DNA of 64,000 nt from Isoetes taiwanensis. Its lineage: Eukaryota > Streptophyta > Lycopodiopsida > Isoetales > Isoetaceae. Of the stretch, positions 1 through 9,480 are shown piece after piece. Positions within the stretch are counted from its first letter, which is position 1. The number at the start of each line of letters is the position of its first letter. Under the pieces are notes generated by a model, which made no database searches, was not told where the DNA came from, and saw only the letters and a list, made by a program, of their open reading frames with translations. The DNA lies in the NCBI GenBank assembly GCA_021234155.1, contig JAJEKV010000092.1:684001-748000 (forward strand), written 5' to 3'. Position numbers and translations under genes: made by a program.

Positions 1-62
1 CCACATAATGCAACATAGATTTTCACTTTGGGCCTTCAAAATAATACATCTATCGACATCAT

Positions 63-162
63 ACATATTTTATCAACCCACCTTCCAATGGTTTGCTCCA
101 TGCATATCAAAAATTAGTTTCATATTTCATCGACCCACCTTCCAATGGTTTGCTCTTCATGC
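63..162. repeat. Short direct duplication (~42 bp, two copies)
   Basis: Two imperfect copies of a segment containing 'cccaccttccaatggtttgc' lie about 58 bp apart, just upstream of the pyrimidine-tract element. The second copy differs at a few bases. No coding sequence is seen in bases 1-165. Confidence 0.7.
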
Positions 163-166
163 AGAG

Positions 167-1205
167 CATTACTAGTAATGGTGCCCAACGTTGTTGGGCA
201 TAAGTTGGAAACCTGTGTTGACAAAACATGTTCAGCTCAGACTCCTTCTCATAGATCTAATATAATAGAAACCAAGCCCAGCTTTACTGGGCTATAAGAG
301 GTTTTTGTGCATTCGATACCGTTTCCCTATCCCTTTGTCTGTTGCTCTATTTTGCGTTTCCCTTCTTTTTTCCATTTTTCCTCTTTTTCCTACACGTTTC
401 TTTTTCCTTTTCTTTTTTTTTTCTCATTTTTCCTACACGTTCACGTTCTCTTTTTCTCATCCCCCCTTCTATTTTTAACACCCTTTCCCCTCGCCTTCCC
501 TTCCCTTTTCCCTTCTCTTTTTTCCCGTTTTCTATTTCTGACGAACTTTCGCTTTCCCTTTCCTTCCTTCCCTTGCCCTTCCTTTTTTTCTCATGCCTTT
601 TTGCCTTTCCTTTTCCCCTTCCCTTTTCTTTTCTCTTTGTCTTTCCCTTTCCCATGCTCTCTTTCTGTTCCCCTTTCCCCACCTTTTTCACGTCCTCATT
701 TTCCTCTTTTCCCCATGCTCTGTCGCTTTTGCCTGTGCATGTTCCCTCACTTTTTTTTGTTTCTTTCTTTCCCCTTTCCCATGCTCTTTTTCCCTTTATT
801 TTTCCTCTCTTCCCTTTTATCCTTGTCCTTTTTCCCTTTTCTTTTCCAGTTTTCCTCTCTTCTTTTCTTCGGTGACGAAAATACGAAGATGAGCGTCACA
901 GTGCCCTTTTTCCCTTCCCTTTCTCCCTTTTCGCCTCCTTTTTTTTTTCCCTCTTCCTTCCATTTTCATCATTTGTCTGCCCTTTCTCTTTTCTCCGTAC
1001 CCTTTTTTTCCTTTACTTTTCTGCTTCGTTTTACTTTTCTCTTTCCCTTTCGTTTTCCCTTCTGCGATGCCTTTTTCCGTTCCTTTTTTTCCATCTTTTT
1101 CATGTGCCCCTTTTCCTCCTTTCCACACCCTCTTCCCCTTTCTCTATGCCTTCCTTTTTCTTTTGTCTTTTCCCTTTTTCCCATTTTGTTTTCCCTTTTC
1201 TCACC
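167..1205 (+). mobile_element. Pyrimidine-tract element, copy A (head plus C/T tract)
   Basis: The copy starts with a perfect 14-bp palindrome (CATTACTAGTAATG, 167-180). A perfect 8-bp stem with a GTT loop follows (TGCCCAAC/GTTGGGCA, 182-200), then a second hairpin (AGCCCAG/CTGGGCT, 275-293). From about 315 to 1205 the + strand is almost pure C and T, so long apparent ORFs on both strands (F/S/P-rich on +, K/R/G/E-rich on -) are compositional artefacts. The same head recurs at 8081 in front of another C/T tract. Copy A lacks the conserved tail of copy B and runs into Copia sequence near 1245. It matches no repeat class I can name; a non-autonomous transposon is an inference from its repeated, bounded structure. 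Confidence 0.6.
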
Positions 1206-1244
1206 CCGCAGGAAGTTGGAATTCTATCATGAGGTGAGGAGAAG

Positions 1245-1457
1245 ATGTGCTTAGAAAATGCTCTCTATACTCCTGGTATGTTGTTCAATTTAGTTTCAGT
1301 AGTAGACCTGCTAGACGCAGGTTATAAATTCAATTTTGACGCTTCACATTGTGAGATGGTGCGTAATGGAAAAAGAATTTATGCAAGCAGAAAGGACAAG
1401 TTATATTATTTGAATGCCTTTCTGCGTGTTGGAAAGGCCAGTTTATTAGAATTGTGG
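1245..1457 (+). pseudogene. Copia pre-integrase fragment
   Basis: The reading frame contains 'LYTPGMLFNLVSVVDLLDAG' and a later 'KLYYLNA', which is the protease-to-integrase linker typical of Copia polyproteins. It ends in 'LELW', the start of the zinc-binding segment of the integrase. The continuation ('HIRCGHASD') is found at 4195, so the gene is split by about 2.74 kb of inserted DNA. Confidence 0.8.
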
Positions 1458-1783
1458 CAAAATCCCCCTTCAAACCCCCTTTGGTTTGGGTGCATATTCA
1501 CACGGGGGGTGACTCCGGGCAACGAGAGCTGTTGGATAGGCATATTCACCCCTTATTCCTTAATCTACACCGTACACAAAGTTCCTCGTTTGTGGGGTAT
1601 GGAAGTATGGAATTTGCTATACTGTATAACAAGACTTGCAAAATACTATAAGATTTGAGGTAATATACTATATGGTGTTGATTTTTATGCATTACAAAAC
1701 ATAATTATAGGGGCTCTCGCTGCCCTACGTCACCCCCCGTGTGAATATGCACCCAAACCAAAGGGGGTTTGAAGGGGGATTTA
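1458..1783. mobile_element. MITE-like element with long terminal inverted repeats
   Basis: The ends are inverted copies of each other. The left end runs from about 1460 (AAATCCCCCTTCAAACCCCC and onward through about 52 bp). The right end is its complement, finishing near 1782. A weaker inverted match extends about 20 bp further inward ('caacgagag' against 'ctctcgctg'). The interior is A/T-rich and has no convincing ORF. No target-site duplication is obvious because the left edge abuts Copia coding sequence directly. A partial second copy lies at 53036-53240 in reverse orientation. Confidence 0.75.
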
Positions 1784-2749
1784 ATTTAAAGGTAATGTAA
1801 TGGTTTAATGTAATGGTTTAATTTAATTTAATGTAATGGTTTTGTTATAGGTTGTTTTTTTTTTGCCTTTGGGGCTAATTAATGTTAATAGTAATTATAT
1901 GTTGGGGCTAATTAATGTTAATAGTCATTATATGTTGGTTGTTATATGTAGGTAAACATTTGGGGGATGTTAGAGTGATAAAAAAAACGAGAGCTTAAAG
2001 TCCAAAAGTATCTTTATTTAGTGCATTTTCAATGCAAAGTTTGAATCTTGCTTTGCAATTGAAATTGTCATTTCGGTGTGTGTCTCGTTACGAAATACAA
2101 GTAGAAAACAATGTGTTAAGTAAAAAGGAGAATGCAAGTAAACTTAATGAATATTCCTAGAGAAGAGCTATCTGCAACACAACTCAAAAAGATGGACATA
2201 TAGAAGAAACAAAAGAAGATTGTTAAACCGCTATTTTCATGCAGCTAGACTGAAAGAAATAATAATAATTTGCTAGAGATCATGTGTAAGCCATAACTGT
2301 TGCATCAACCAGGGGAGCTCGTTGAGGACTAAGTCCCACATTTATCGAATTGAATTGTTCTTGTCCATGTCATACCATACAGGTTTAACTTGATCAGCTC
2401 ATTAAAAAAACACATCATTTCAATGCAACAGCATTTCAATGCAATCCACAGTAGGCATCTTTAAGTCACCAAGTATAACGTCATATGTGCTGCAGTATAT
2501 GTGCTGCAGTAAGATGAGGTAAAATTAGTGAGCATTTGAAAGAAGGAATTCAGTGTGCTAGCAGTACCACATGTAATATCAACACCAGAATAGTAGGGAT
2601 ATCAAAAGTAATATCTATACCGGAAGAAGTTTGAGTGCACCCGAATGGAACCCGATATACTACATGTCGCCGCCACCGCGAACTACATTAGAAATCGGAA
2701 TAAAAACAATAGCTCAATCGCATTATGGAGCTGCTGATCGATTGGGCGT
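1784..2749. other. A/T-rich insertion DNA without a recognised gene
   Basis: This part of the composite insertion holds short tandem units ('taatgtaatggttt', about three imperfect copies near 1795-1850) and the 33-bp tandem pair listed separately. I recognise no coding sequence or RNA gene from 1940 to 2749. Confidence 0.6.
1871..1936. repeat. 33-bp tandem duplication
   Basis: A 33-bp unit beginning 'ggggctaattaatgttaata' occurs twice head to tail (1871-1903 and 1904-1936) with a single visible mismatch. Confidence 0.9.
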
Positions 2750-3183
2750 AAGCAACAATTGCAAGACATTCCTTGAAACAATATCTTTCAATGGCGTTTT
2801 CAAAAACAAGTTAATTGCATTAGAGGGCGTCCATCTTTGAATATACGCATTAACCATAATATTCCATGAAAAACATTACGACAATCCATGCTTTCAAAAA
2901 TCTTCTTTGCATCCTCCAAAGCTCCACATTTTCCATACACTTGGATTAGAACGTTTGCCACATATCCACCTATTTGATGGCCATTTTTAGTGATGAGATG
3001 GTCAATGCGCTTACCTTCAGTCAGATCTTTACGATCTGCACATCTCTGCAATAAGGATGCAATGAATGGGACATCTAGAGGACCTTGTTCATTTGCTTCC
3101 ATGTCCCTGGTTTTAAGATTGCGGATGTACATCTTTGAATGCACGCATTGCAATGATCTATTAGGTGTATTGTAATGGCTCAA
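2750..3183 (-). pseudogene. PPR gene fragment captured in the insertion
   Basis: Read on the minus strand, 3183 to about 2800 gives a PPR-type segment: 'SLLQRCADRKDLTEGKRI', then 'VANVLIQVYGKCGALEDAKK', then 'IFESMDCRNVF'. This is the common N-terminal region of plant organellar PLS-class PPR proteins. After 'NVF' the frame shifts by one base: the expected 'SWNIMVNAYIQRW' and 'NAINLF' continue in the next frame to about 2780, followed by stops. Only about two or three repeats remain and there is no intact start or stop. It is a non-functional fragment. It is unrelated in detail to the intact PPR gene at 49532-52408. Confidence 0.75.
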
Positions 3184-3493
3184 GCGTCATCTCACAAGAC
3201 TTGCAATTACAAAATGCAACAAATCCTAATCAATAACCAATGAAAAATTCCAGAGCAGAGCTCCAAATCCAGCCATATCAATCTCGATGCAAGGGATGCG
3301 ATGCGCACAAAAATAGGGGAGCCCACATGGCCATATGGTAAGCAGTGGTCTGTCCCATGCTCGCTAAAGCTGCGCCCCTGCATCACCCCGGCCTCTGCAT
3401 CGACCCTTGCCCCTGCATAACACAGCCATTCATGCATGCAACCCTAGTTTTTGCCATAACAAGGCATCAGAAAACAATGATGTCTTTGCTTGA

Positions 3494-3772
3494 GCGAGCT
3501 TTACTTACTCGGTTTCTTTCTTCCTTAAGACGAAATTGCTCTCGGTGTAAGCACCGCCCGCCACTCCTCTTCATTTTTGGCCTTTGAGAGGGGATTTTGT
3601 TTAGGCGCCATTGGAAACCACGATCATCTTTCTTGGCCGACGCAACTATGGCTAGGGTTTCTATTTGTTTCCACAAACCAATCACAAGAATACCAACGAG
3701 CTTTACTTTCGGTTCCTTTCTTCCTTAAGTTGCGAAATTGCTCGGGTGTAAGCACTGCCCGCCACTCCTCTT
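3494..3772. repeat. ~75-bp direct repeat pair
   Basis: A segment with 'ctttcttccttaag' and 'cgcccgccactcctctt' occurs at 3494-3570 and again at 3697-3772 with several differences. The DNA between and around the copies (3184-4012) has no recognised gene. Confidence 0.75.
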
Positions 3773-4012
3773 AAAAGCTTCAGATATGGCTGAATATATT
3801 TGATATATCCCTGCCAGACCTATAACTCTTATAATGCTTCCCCAGACTGAAGCCAAAGATTGGAGATCCAATCACCAAACAACACACATACAGTATGGCA
3901 ACAAACAACACAGATCCAAATCTGTTTCCACAACACAGATCCAAATCTGTTTCCACTCTGATCACAAGAACATTAATTTGGCTTGCATGTTCAGCCCCTA
4001 AAATAAAAAGAG

Positions 4013-4194
4013 GGCTTTTGTTGTGAGCCCTTGGATGTTGGACCATTGAAAAAAAAAAACTAAATCAACGACTAAGAAATGGTGCACTCTAGATGTACGC
4101 ATTAGTACATCCATTCGAATACGCCATGAAATCTTAGGAAAACCTTTGTGAAAAGCGTACAAAAACACAAAAAAAAACCCCTGTTATTATGCTA
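4013..4194 (+). repeat. Dispersed repeat, copy 1 (right edge of the Copia insertion)
   Basis: About 180 bp, including 'agaaatggtgcactctagat' and 'gtgaaaagcgtacaaaaaca', match 53662-53930 in the same orientation with scattered substitutions. In this copy the repeat ends exactly where the interrupted Copia reading frame resumes (about 4195). It is therefore probably the terminal module of whatever inserted there. Confidence 0.75.
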
Positions 4195-5545
4195 CATATT
4201 AGATGTGGACATGCGAGTGATGCAACTATTAAAATAATGAGTAGACATAAGTTGGTAGAGGGTTTGCCTACCAACATAGATGAAACAAAACACAAAATAT
4301 GCCATGGATGTATGCTTGGAAAGCAAGCTAGACATGCCTTCAGTCCTCGTTTCTCTAAAACCTTAGGCATTTTGAATTTGGTACATTCAGATTTGTGTGG
4401 CCCAATGCGTGTGGAGAGTATGAGCGGCAAAACATATTTCATTATATTTATTGATGATTTTTCTCGAAGGGCGAAGTATTATTTTTTAAAATGTAAAGAT
4501 AAAGCATTCCAGGCATTTCAATTATACCTAGCAGAAGCTGAACATGAGACGTCCAGGCAGTTGAAGCGTCCGCGTTCTGATTCAGGGGGAGAGTATCTAT
4601 CAGGTGCATTCATGCAGTTTTGTCAAGAAAAGGGAATTCGGCAGCAGTTCACTTGCAGGTATACTAGTGCAGGCCGCGTGTTACATTCAGAATAAGCTAC
4701 CATCTGCAGGCATTAGAGGAAGAATTCCAGAGGAGGTGTGGTCTGGTAGGAAACAATTTAGAGAAAGGTTACGTGCATATGGTTGTTTAGCATACATGCA
4801 TATACCGAAAGAACTGCGTTCCAAGCCAGATGATCGAAGTGTAGAAACATATTTAGTTGGTTATGAGGACCAAGGGTACAAATTGTATGACCCCAAGACC
4901 AGAAAAATTTATGTAAATCGAGATGTGGTGTTTGACAGGATGGTGAAGCAAAATGTGCCGCATAAGGAGGAGGGAAACTTGGCAAACCAGCCTTCGACCC
5001 CAGTAGCTTGATTTGATGATGATGATGATGACAATGACAATGACGATAATAAAAGGAAGGAAGAATATCAAACAGAGGTTGTACATGCACAGGAGGTGGA
5101 AGATAGTGTCGTAGAGAAGAATTTAGAAGATGAAGCTACAGAAATGGAAGATCGGAGTATAGAAGTAAGTTTGGAAGAACAGACTGAAGAGCGAGCAGTA
5201 GAATTAGGAGATGTAAATGTAGAAGAGCCGTTGGTGGAAGAAACTCGTACACAAAAAAGCTATGTAGAGAGATTGAAGGAGGAGGTGTCTTTTGACACAT
5301 CAAGATATGGAAGAGATGAGCATGGTAGAAGCATTCGTGAACATAGGCTACCAACAAGCTTTAGGGAATATGAATTATGGGTTAATACACGTGAGAGCCG
5401 GCCGCCATCAATGTTATGTATTGCAGAGCCCAAATCATATGAGGAGGCTGTTAACTCACCAAATGCAAGTAAATGGCAGAAATCAATGAAGGAGGAGCTA
5501 GACTCGTTCAAATTGACAGGTACCTATGATCTTGTATCCCAAGAC
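4195..5545 (+). pseudogene. Copia integrase, linker and RT start
   Basis: The zinc-binding residues are visible in 'HIRCGH...KICHGCMLGKQARH'. They are followed by the catalytic-core signatures 'LVHSDLCGP', 'FIDDFSR' and 'SDSGGEYLS'. A frame change near 4680 leads to 'LPSAGIRGRIPEEVWSGRK', the integrase C-terminal region. A (GAT/GAC)n stretch and one stop near 5010-5045 precede an acidic linker (5096-5300). The RT N-terminus ('KSYEEAVNSPNASKWQKSM', 'ELDSFKLTGTYDLV') ends near 5545, where the LINE fragment begins. A stretch that should carry the third catalytic acidic residue appears to be missing at the 4680 frame break. Confidence 0.8.
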
Positions 5546-6140
5546 AGAGCACTATCACGCTCAGATTAATCCCAGCCTTGAGCATGGACCCCATCGGTAC
5601 TTGAAAGCACACATCTCTGTGAAGAAACGGAGAGCTATTGCCGCCATAAGGACGGGTTCCCATTACCTCAGAATTGAGACAGGTCGCTGGGGGGTGAATG
5701 GCGGGCACGGGATCCCCAGGGAGGAGAGGATATGTCAGTGTTGTGAGATGCACGTGATAGAGGATGAGCACCATGCTCTCCAGCGGTGCCCAGCATATGC
5801 CCATGTCCGAGCAGTGCACACTGATCTTAGATGCTCTGACACACCGCTACATCAGTTACTCGCATCACCTATGGTAGCGCGACTGGGAGCTTACATCCTG
5901 CAGATTTCGGCCGTCAGACTTGCTCTTCTGGGGCATGGTATTTGAGAGCCTACTGTTAGGGTTTTTCCTCCCAAGTGGGGGTTTTTTCATCCCGGTAGTA
6001 GGGTTCTACTGTACAGTTACATTGTTTGTTTTTGGTGTTGGGGTTTTTGGCTTTTTTGCCTGTTCTGTGCCGTCTCATAGGCCTCTGGCCTCCGTGGACG
6101 TTAAAATAAACTTCCTTCCTTCCTTCTTTCCTTCCCATCC
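5546..6140 (+). mobile_element. 5'-truncated LINE 3' end inserted in Copia RT
   Basis: The open frame at 5526-5945 encodes the C-terminal tail of a non-LTR retrotransposon: 'AIRTGSHYLRIETGRWG' followed by a CxxC/H/C cluster ('ERICQCC...EDEHH...RCP'). A 3' untranslated region follows, ending in 'ttaaaataaacttccttcct' and further CTTC units (6100-6137), instead of poly(A). Copia coding resumes at about 6150. Only the last 0.6 kb of the LINE is present, as expected from incomplete target-primed reverse transcription. The exact 5' junction and TSD are not clear. Confidence 0.75.
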
Positions 6141-6149
6141 GATAATGAA

Positions 6150-7330
6150 AAATGTGGTTGAGTGTGTGTAAGTGGATCTTTAAATTAAAAAAGGGACCTG
6201 ATGGTGAAATTGAAAGATACAAGGTGAGGTTGGTCGCACAAGATTTTACTCAGAAAGAAGGTATATTATCATGATACATTCTCACCGATTGTTAAACTAA
6301 CAAGTTTGAGAGCCCCTCGCAGTGGAGCATGATCTTGATCTTGATCATATGGATGTTAAAACAACATTTTTGAATTGAGACTTAGAAACATCCAATTGGG
6401 TTTGAGGTGCAAGGGAATAAAGTTTGCAAGTTGAAGAAGGTGACAAGCGGCTCAACAATGGTATGTATATATGATTTTATTGTCTCAAGGGTTTGAAAAG
6501 GTAGAAAGTGAAGGAAATTTATGAAAAAGAAAGGTAGGCGATGATTTCTGCATTATTGCTTTATATATTGATGACTACGTAATGAGTGCAAGCAATAGAA
6601 AGTTTTTGGATGAATGCAAGGCCATCCTGAAAGCCAGATTCCAGATGAGTGATCTTGGTTGTTTGAAGAAACTTTTGGGCATGGAGGTTACTAAGAATAA
6701 GGAAATTGGAACACTTATGTTAACTCAGAAACAATATATTAGAAAGATGCTTGATAGGTTTTTTTATAATGGAGTGTAAACCAGTTCCAACACCTCTAGT
6801 GGTCAATAATAAGATCTATTTGCCCATGGAGTTGGGAGTTTGTTGCATTAAAAATAATAGAAAGCCTAAAATAGCTGATTTCACAGAACTGTATCATTAT
6901 GCAGATGCAGATTAGGCCGGAGATTTGGATGAGCGGAAATCGACAACAGGATATCTTTGTAAACTTAATGGGACAGTGGTTTCATGGTGTAGTAAGAAAC
7001 AGAATTGTATAGCAATGTCGAGTGCCGAATCAGAGTATGTATCAGCATCATCAGCATGTAGAGAAATAATAGCTAAGGAGATTGTTAAACGAACTTGGGG
7101 AGAAACAAACAGGCCCAACTGTGCTTTATTGTGATAATAAGAGTTGCATAGCCATAGCCAAAAATCCAGTGCTGCATTCAAGGACAAAACACATTGACCT
7201 TCATTGTCATTTCATTAGAAAGAGGTAGCTGAAGAAGAAATAGATTTACAGTACATTCCCACTAGTAAACAAGAGGCAGCTATTTTAACAAAACCACTGG
7301 GTGAAAGTAAACATGCACAATTTAGAAAGG
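6150..7330 (+). pseudogene. Copia RT and RNase H remnants
   Basis: After the LINE, 'KWIFKLKKGPDGEIERYKVR' and 'LVAQDFTQKEG' resume the RT. Many stops follow. A readable piece at 6582-6779 ('FQMSDLGCLKKLLGMEV') represents the RT thumb region. About 80 residues are missing between 6780 and 6900. RNase H is readable at 6890-7210 ('HYADAD', 'RKSTTGY', 'MSSAESEYVSASSACREI', then '[13 protein letters not shown]' after a frameshift). Confidence 0.8.
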
Positions 7331-7747
7331 CTATTGGCATTGAAAATATGGCATGAAGGGAGATGGTCATGCTACATTTCAAAAGAAGAGACATTTGGTA
7401 TAAGTAATAATTGGACACATGTTGCCAATAGAGGGGGAGATAACAGATAGTGACATCGGGAAACGAGGGCAGCTTTGAATTCGATCCAGGTGCTGAGTTT
7501 ATTTGATGCAGGTGCATCCGTAAATAGCCGGATAGAAGCCGAAGCCTGAAGCAACAGGAAGAGTTGCAGTTGGCTTTGCTAGAGATCGAAGCTGTGCATA
7601 TCGTGAGTCGTGGTTGTTGGAAGAAGCTTTGGCTGTAGAAGCCGAGTTGTGAAGAGCAGGCCGTCAGCCGATTCAGAGACTGGTGGACAGATTGTGTATC
7701 ATACAGCTTGTGTTGGATCGGAAGTGCAAGGAGTTGGATTTATTTGC
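7331..7747. other. Copia 3' remains or unassigned
   Basis: The sequence after RNase H contains a short purine-rich stretch near 7432-7445 ('gagggggagataac') that could be a degraded polypurine tract. No LTR can be paired with it because the left LTR is missing. Nothing else is recognised. Confidence 0.4.
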
Positions 7748-7832
7748 CTGAAGTAATCTAGACTGTTGTCTAGTGGTGATTGTTGAGTAGGCAGAGACCG
7801 AGTTTCTCGGGTTCAAATCCCAGGCTCTAATT
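7748..7832 (+). repeat. tRNA-derived SINE-like head
   Basis: The segment has an A-box-like motif (TAGTGGTGATTG, 7771-7782) and a good B box (GGTTCAAATCC, 7810-7820) at about the spacing of an internal RNA polymerase III promoter. A clean tRNA cloverleaf with matching acceptor arms cannot be drawn by eye, so I call it tRNA-like rather than a tRNA gene. It is followed directly by a short C/T tract and the tail of the pyrimidine-tract family. Confidence 0.5.
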
Positions 7833-8060
7833 TCTGTCATTCCTCACCCTTTTCCTCTTTCCCTCTTTCCCTTCTTTTTCCCCTTTCACTCTTTCTTTTT
7901 TCCTCTTGCCTCTTTGCCCTTCACTTTTCTCGTTCCTTTTCTCTTCTCCCTTAAGAGATCAATGCATGACTAATCACACGGGTGGAAAGTCATGCGATAA
8001 ATTTCAGATTTCGGATGCAATCTGATGATCTTAGCTGTTCAAATTAGAGCGTGGTTCATT
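7833..8060 (+). mobile_element. Pyrimidine-tract element, short copy (tract plus tail)
   Basis: About 115 bp of C/T-rich sequence (7838-7950) end in 'taagagatc'. A roughly 105-bp tail follows with 'agtcatgcgataaattt', 'ttcggatgcaatctgatgat' and 'aaattagagcg'. The same tail, with substitutions, follows the long tract of copy B at 9371-9480. This copy lacks the palindrome/hairpin head and is preceded instead by the tRNA-like segment. Confidence 0.6.
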
Positions 8061-8080
8061 GCATACTTATTATTCTATAG

Positions 8081-9480
8081 CATTACTAGTAATGGTGCCC
8101 AGCGTTGCTGGGCATAAGTTGGGAACCTGTGTGGACGTAAACATGTTCATTTCAGACTTCTTTTTATAAATCTAATATAATAGAAATCAAATCCAGCATT
8201 GCTAGGCTATAATAGATTTTTGTGTATTCGATACCCTTCCCCTTTCCTTTGTCTGCTCTATCCCGTGTTTTCTTTTTTCTTATACACTTTCTTTTTCCCT
8301 TTTTCTTTTTTCATATTTTCCCTGCACGTCTTCTTTTTCCCTTTTTTCTTTTTTTAACCCCCTTCTCCCCCCCTTTCATTCTCTTCCCTTTCCGCTTTTC
8401 CTTTTTCCCTTTTCCTTTTTCTGATGGACTTTTTTCCTTCCCTTTTCAGTCTTTCCCCTTTCTTCCTAATTTTCTCGTGCCCTCTTTCCATTTCCTTTTC
8501 CTTTTCTCTTTCCCTTTCCCCTTTTCCATGCCCCTTTTTTGTTTCCTTTTCCGCGTCTTTTTCGTGTCCCTTTTCTTCCTTTCCCCATCCTCTTTCTCTT
8601 TATCCCATGCCCTCCGTTTTCCCATTTCTCTCTCCCCTTTTTGTTGTACCATCCCCCCCACACATCTCCCTTTTTCTTTTCCTTCCTTTTTTATCCTTTC
8701 TCCACCCTTTCCCTTTTTCCCGTGTCTTTTTTCTCTTTTCTCTTCCCCTTTCCTTTTCATATTCTCTTTCCATTTTTATTTTTTCCATACTTTTTTCTAT
8801 TCCTTTCTCCTCATCTTTTTACGCGCTCCTTTTCCTCCTTATCCACCCTCTTCCCTTTTTCCATTTTTTCATTTCCCTATCCCCCTCTCTTTTTTCTTTC
8901 CCCTTTCCCATGCTCTTTTTCCCTTTCTTTTTTTCTTTTCCTCACCCTTTTCCTTTTCAAATTTTTCCCGTGCCTTCCTCTTTTCCATTTTCCTCTCCCG
9001 TTTTCTCGTGCCCCCTTTCCCTTCCATTTTCCCCTTTTCGCCTCCTTTTTCATTTTTCCTTTCCCTTTTTATTTTCCCATGCCTTTTTCTTCTCTCTACC
9101 ATTTTTTTCTTCCCCTTTTTTCCTTTCCTTTTCCTCCTTTCCTCACCCTTCCCCTTTTCCCGTTGCCCTTTTTCCCTTCCTTTTCCTCCCTCTCCCCTTT
9201 TCTTTTACCTTATTTTTTCCTTTTTCCCATGCTATTTTTCCCTCTCCTCACCTTTTTCCTCTTCCCCTTTTTCCTATGCCTTTTTTCCCTTCCCTTTTCC
9301 CCTTTTCCCCTTTTCCTCGTGCCTTTTTATCCTTCATTTTTCCCTTTTGTCCTCCCTTTTCCTCTTCCTCTTAAGAGATCCAAGCGATAACCAATCACAG
9401 TGATCGGAAGTCATGGGATAAATTTTGGCCTTCGGATGCAATCTGATAATCTGAGCCATCTAAATTAGGGCGCGATCTAA
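8081..9480 (+). mobile_element. Pyrimidine-tract element, copy B (head, tract, tail)
   Basis: This is the most complete copy. It has the palindrome CATTACTAGTAATG (8081-8094), the hairpin TGCCCAGC-GTT-GCTGGGCA (8096-8114), about 100 bp of conserved head, and a C/T tract of about 1.14 kb (8230-9370). The tail (9371-9480) contains 'agtcatgggataaatttt' and 'ttcggatgcaatctgataat'. The apparent 393-aa and 316-aa ORFs in the tract are composition artefacts. Copies A and B share the head at roughly 80-85% identity by eye. Confidence 0.65.

Larger units (their letters stand above)
1245..7400 (+). mobile_element. Decayed Ty1/copia retrotransposon with nested insertions
   Basis: Copia domains occur in the order expected of one element: pre-integrase (1245-1457), integrase (4195-5011), acidic linker and RT start (5096-5545), RT and RNase H (6150-7230). 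They are separated by a composite insertion (1458-4194) and a LINE fragment (5546-6140). Integrase before RT identifies Copia rather than Gypsy. There are many stops and frameshifts, an internal deletion around 6780-6900, and no recognisable LTR, PBS or gag on the left. The 5' end is replaced by the pyrimidine-tract element. The element cannot be autonomous. Confidence 0.85.

Noticed and set aside
183-199. Helitron 3' end (hairpin plus CTRR)
   Set aside because: The hairpin is present but no CTRR terminus follows at the usual 10-12 bp and no TC 5' end was found.
307-1254. Long ORFs (315 aa +, 177 aa +, 114 aa -) at the window start
   Set aside because: They lie in an almost pure C/T tract. 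The products are F/S/P or K/R/E/G monotony and several frames are open at once, so this is a composition effect.
1245-1658. 137-aa ORF as a gene
   Set aside because: The first half is Copia and the second half is the MITE; a chance fusion across an insertion junction.
8222-9403. ORFs of 393, 316 and 283 aa
   Set aside because: Same reason: a C/T-only tract with all three + frames open and no protein family features.
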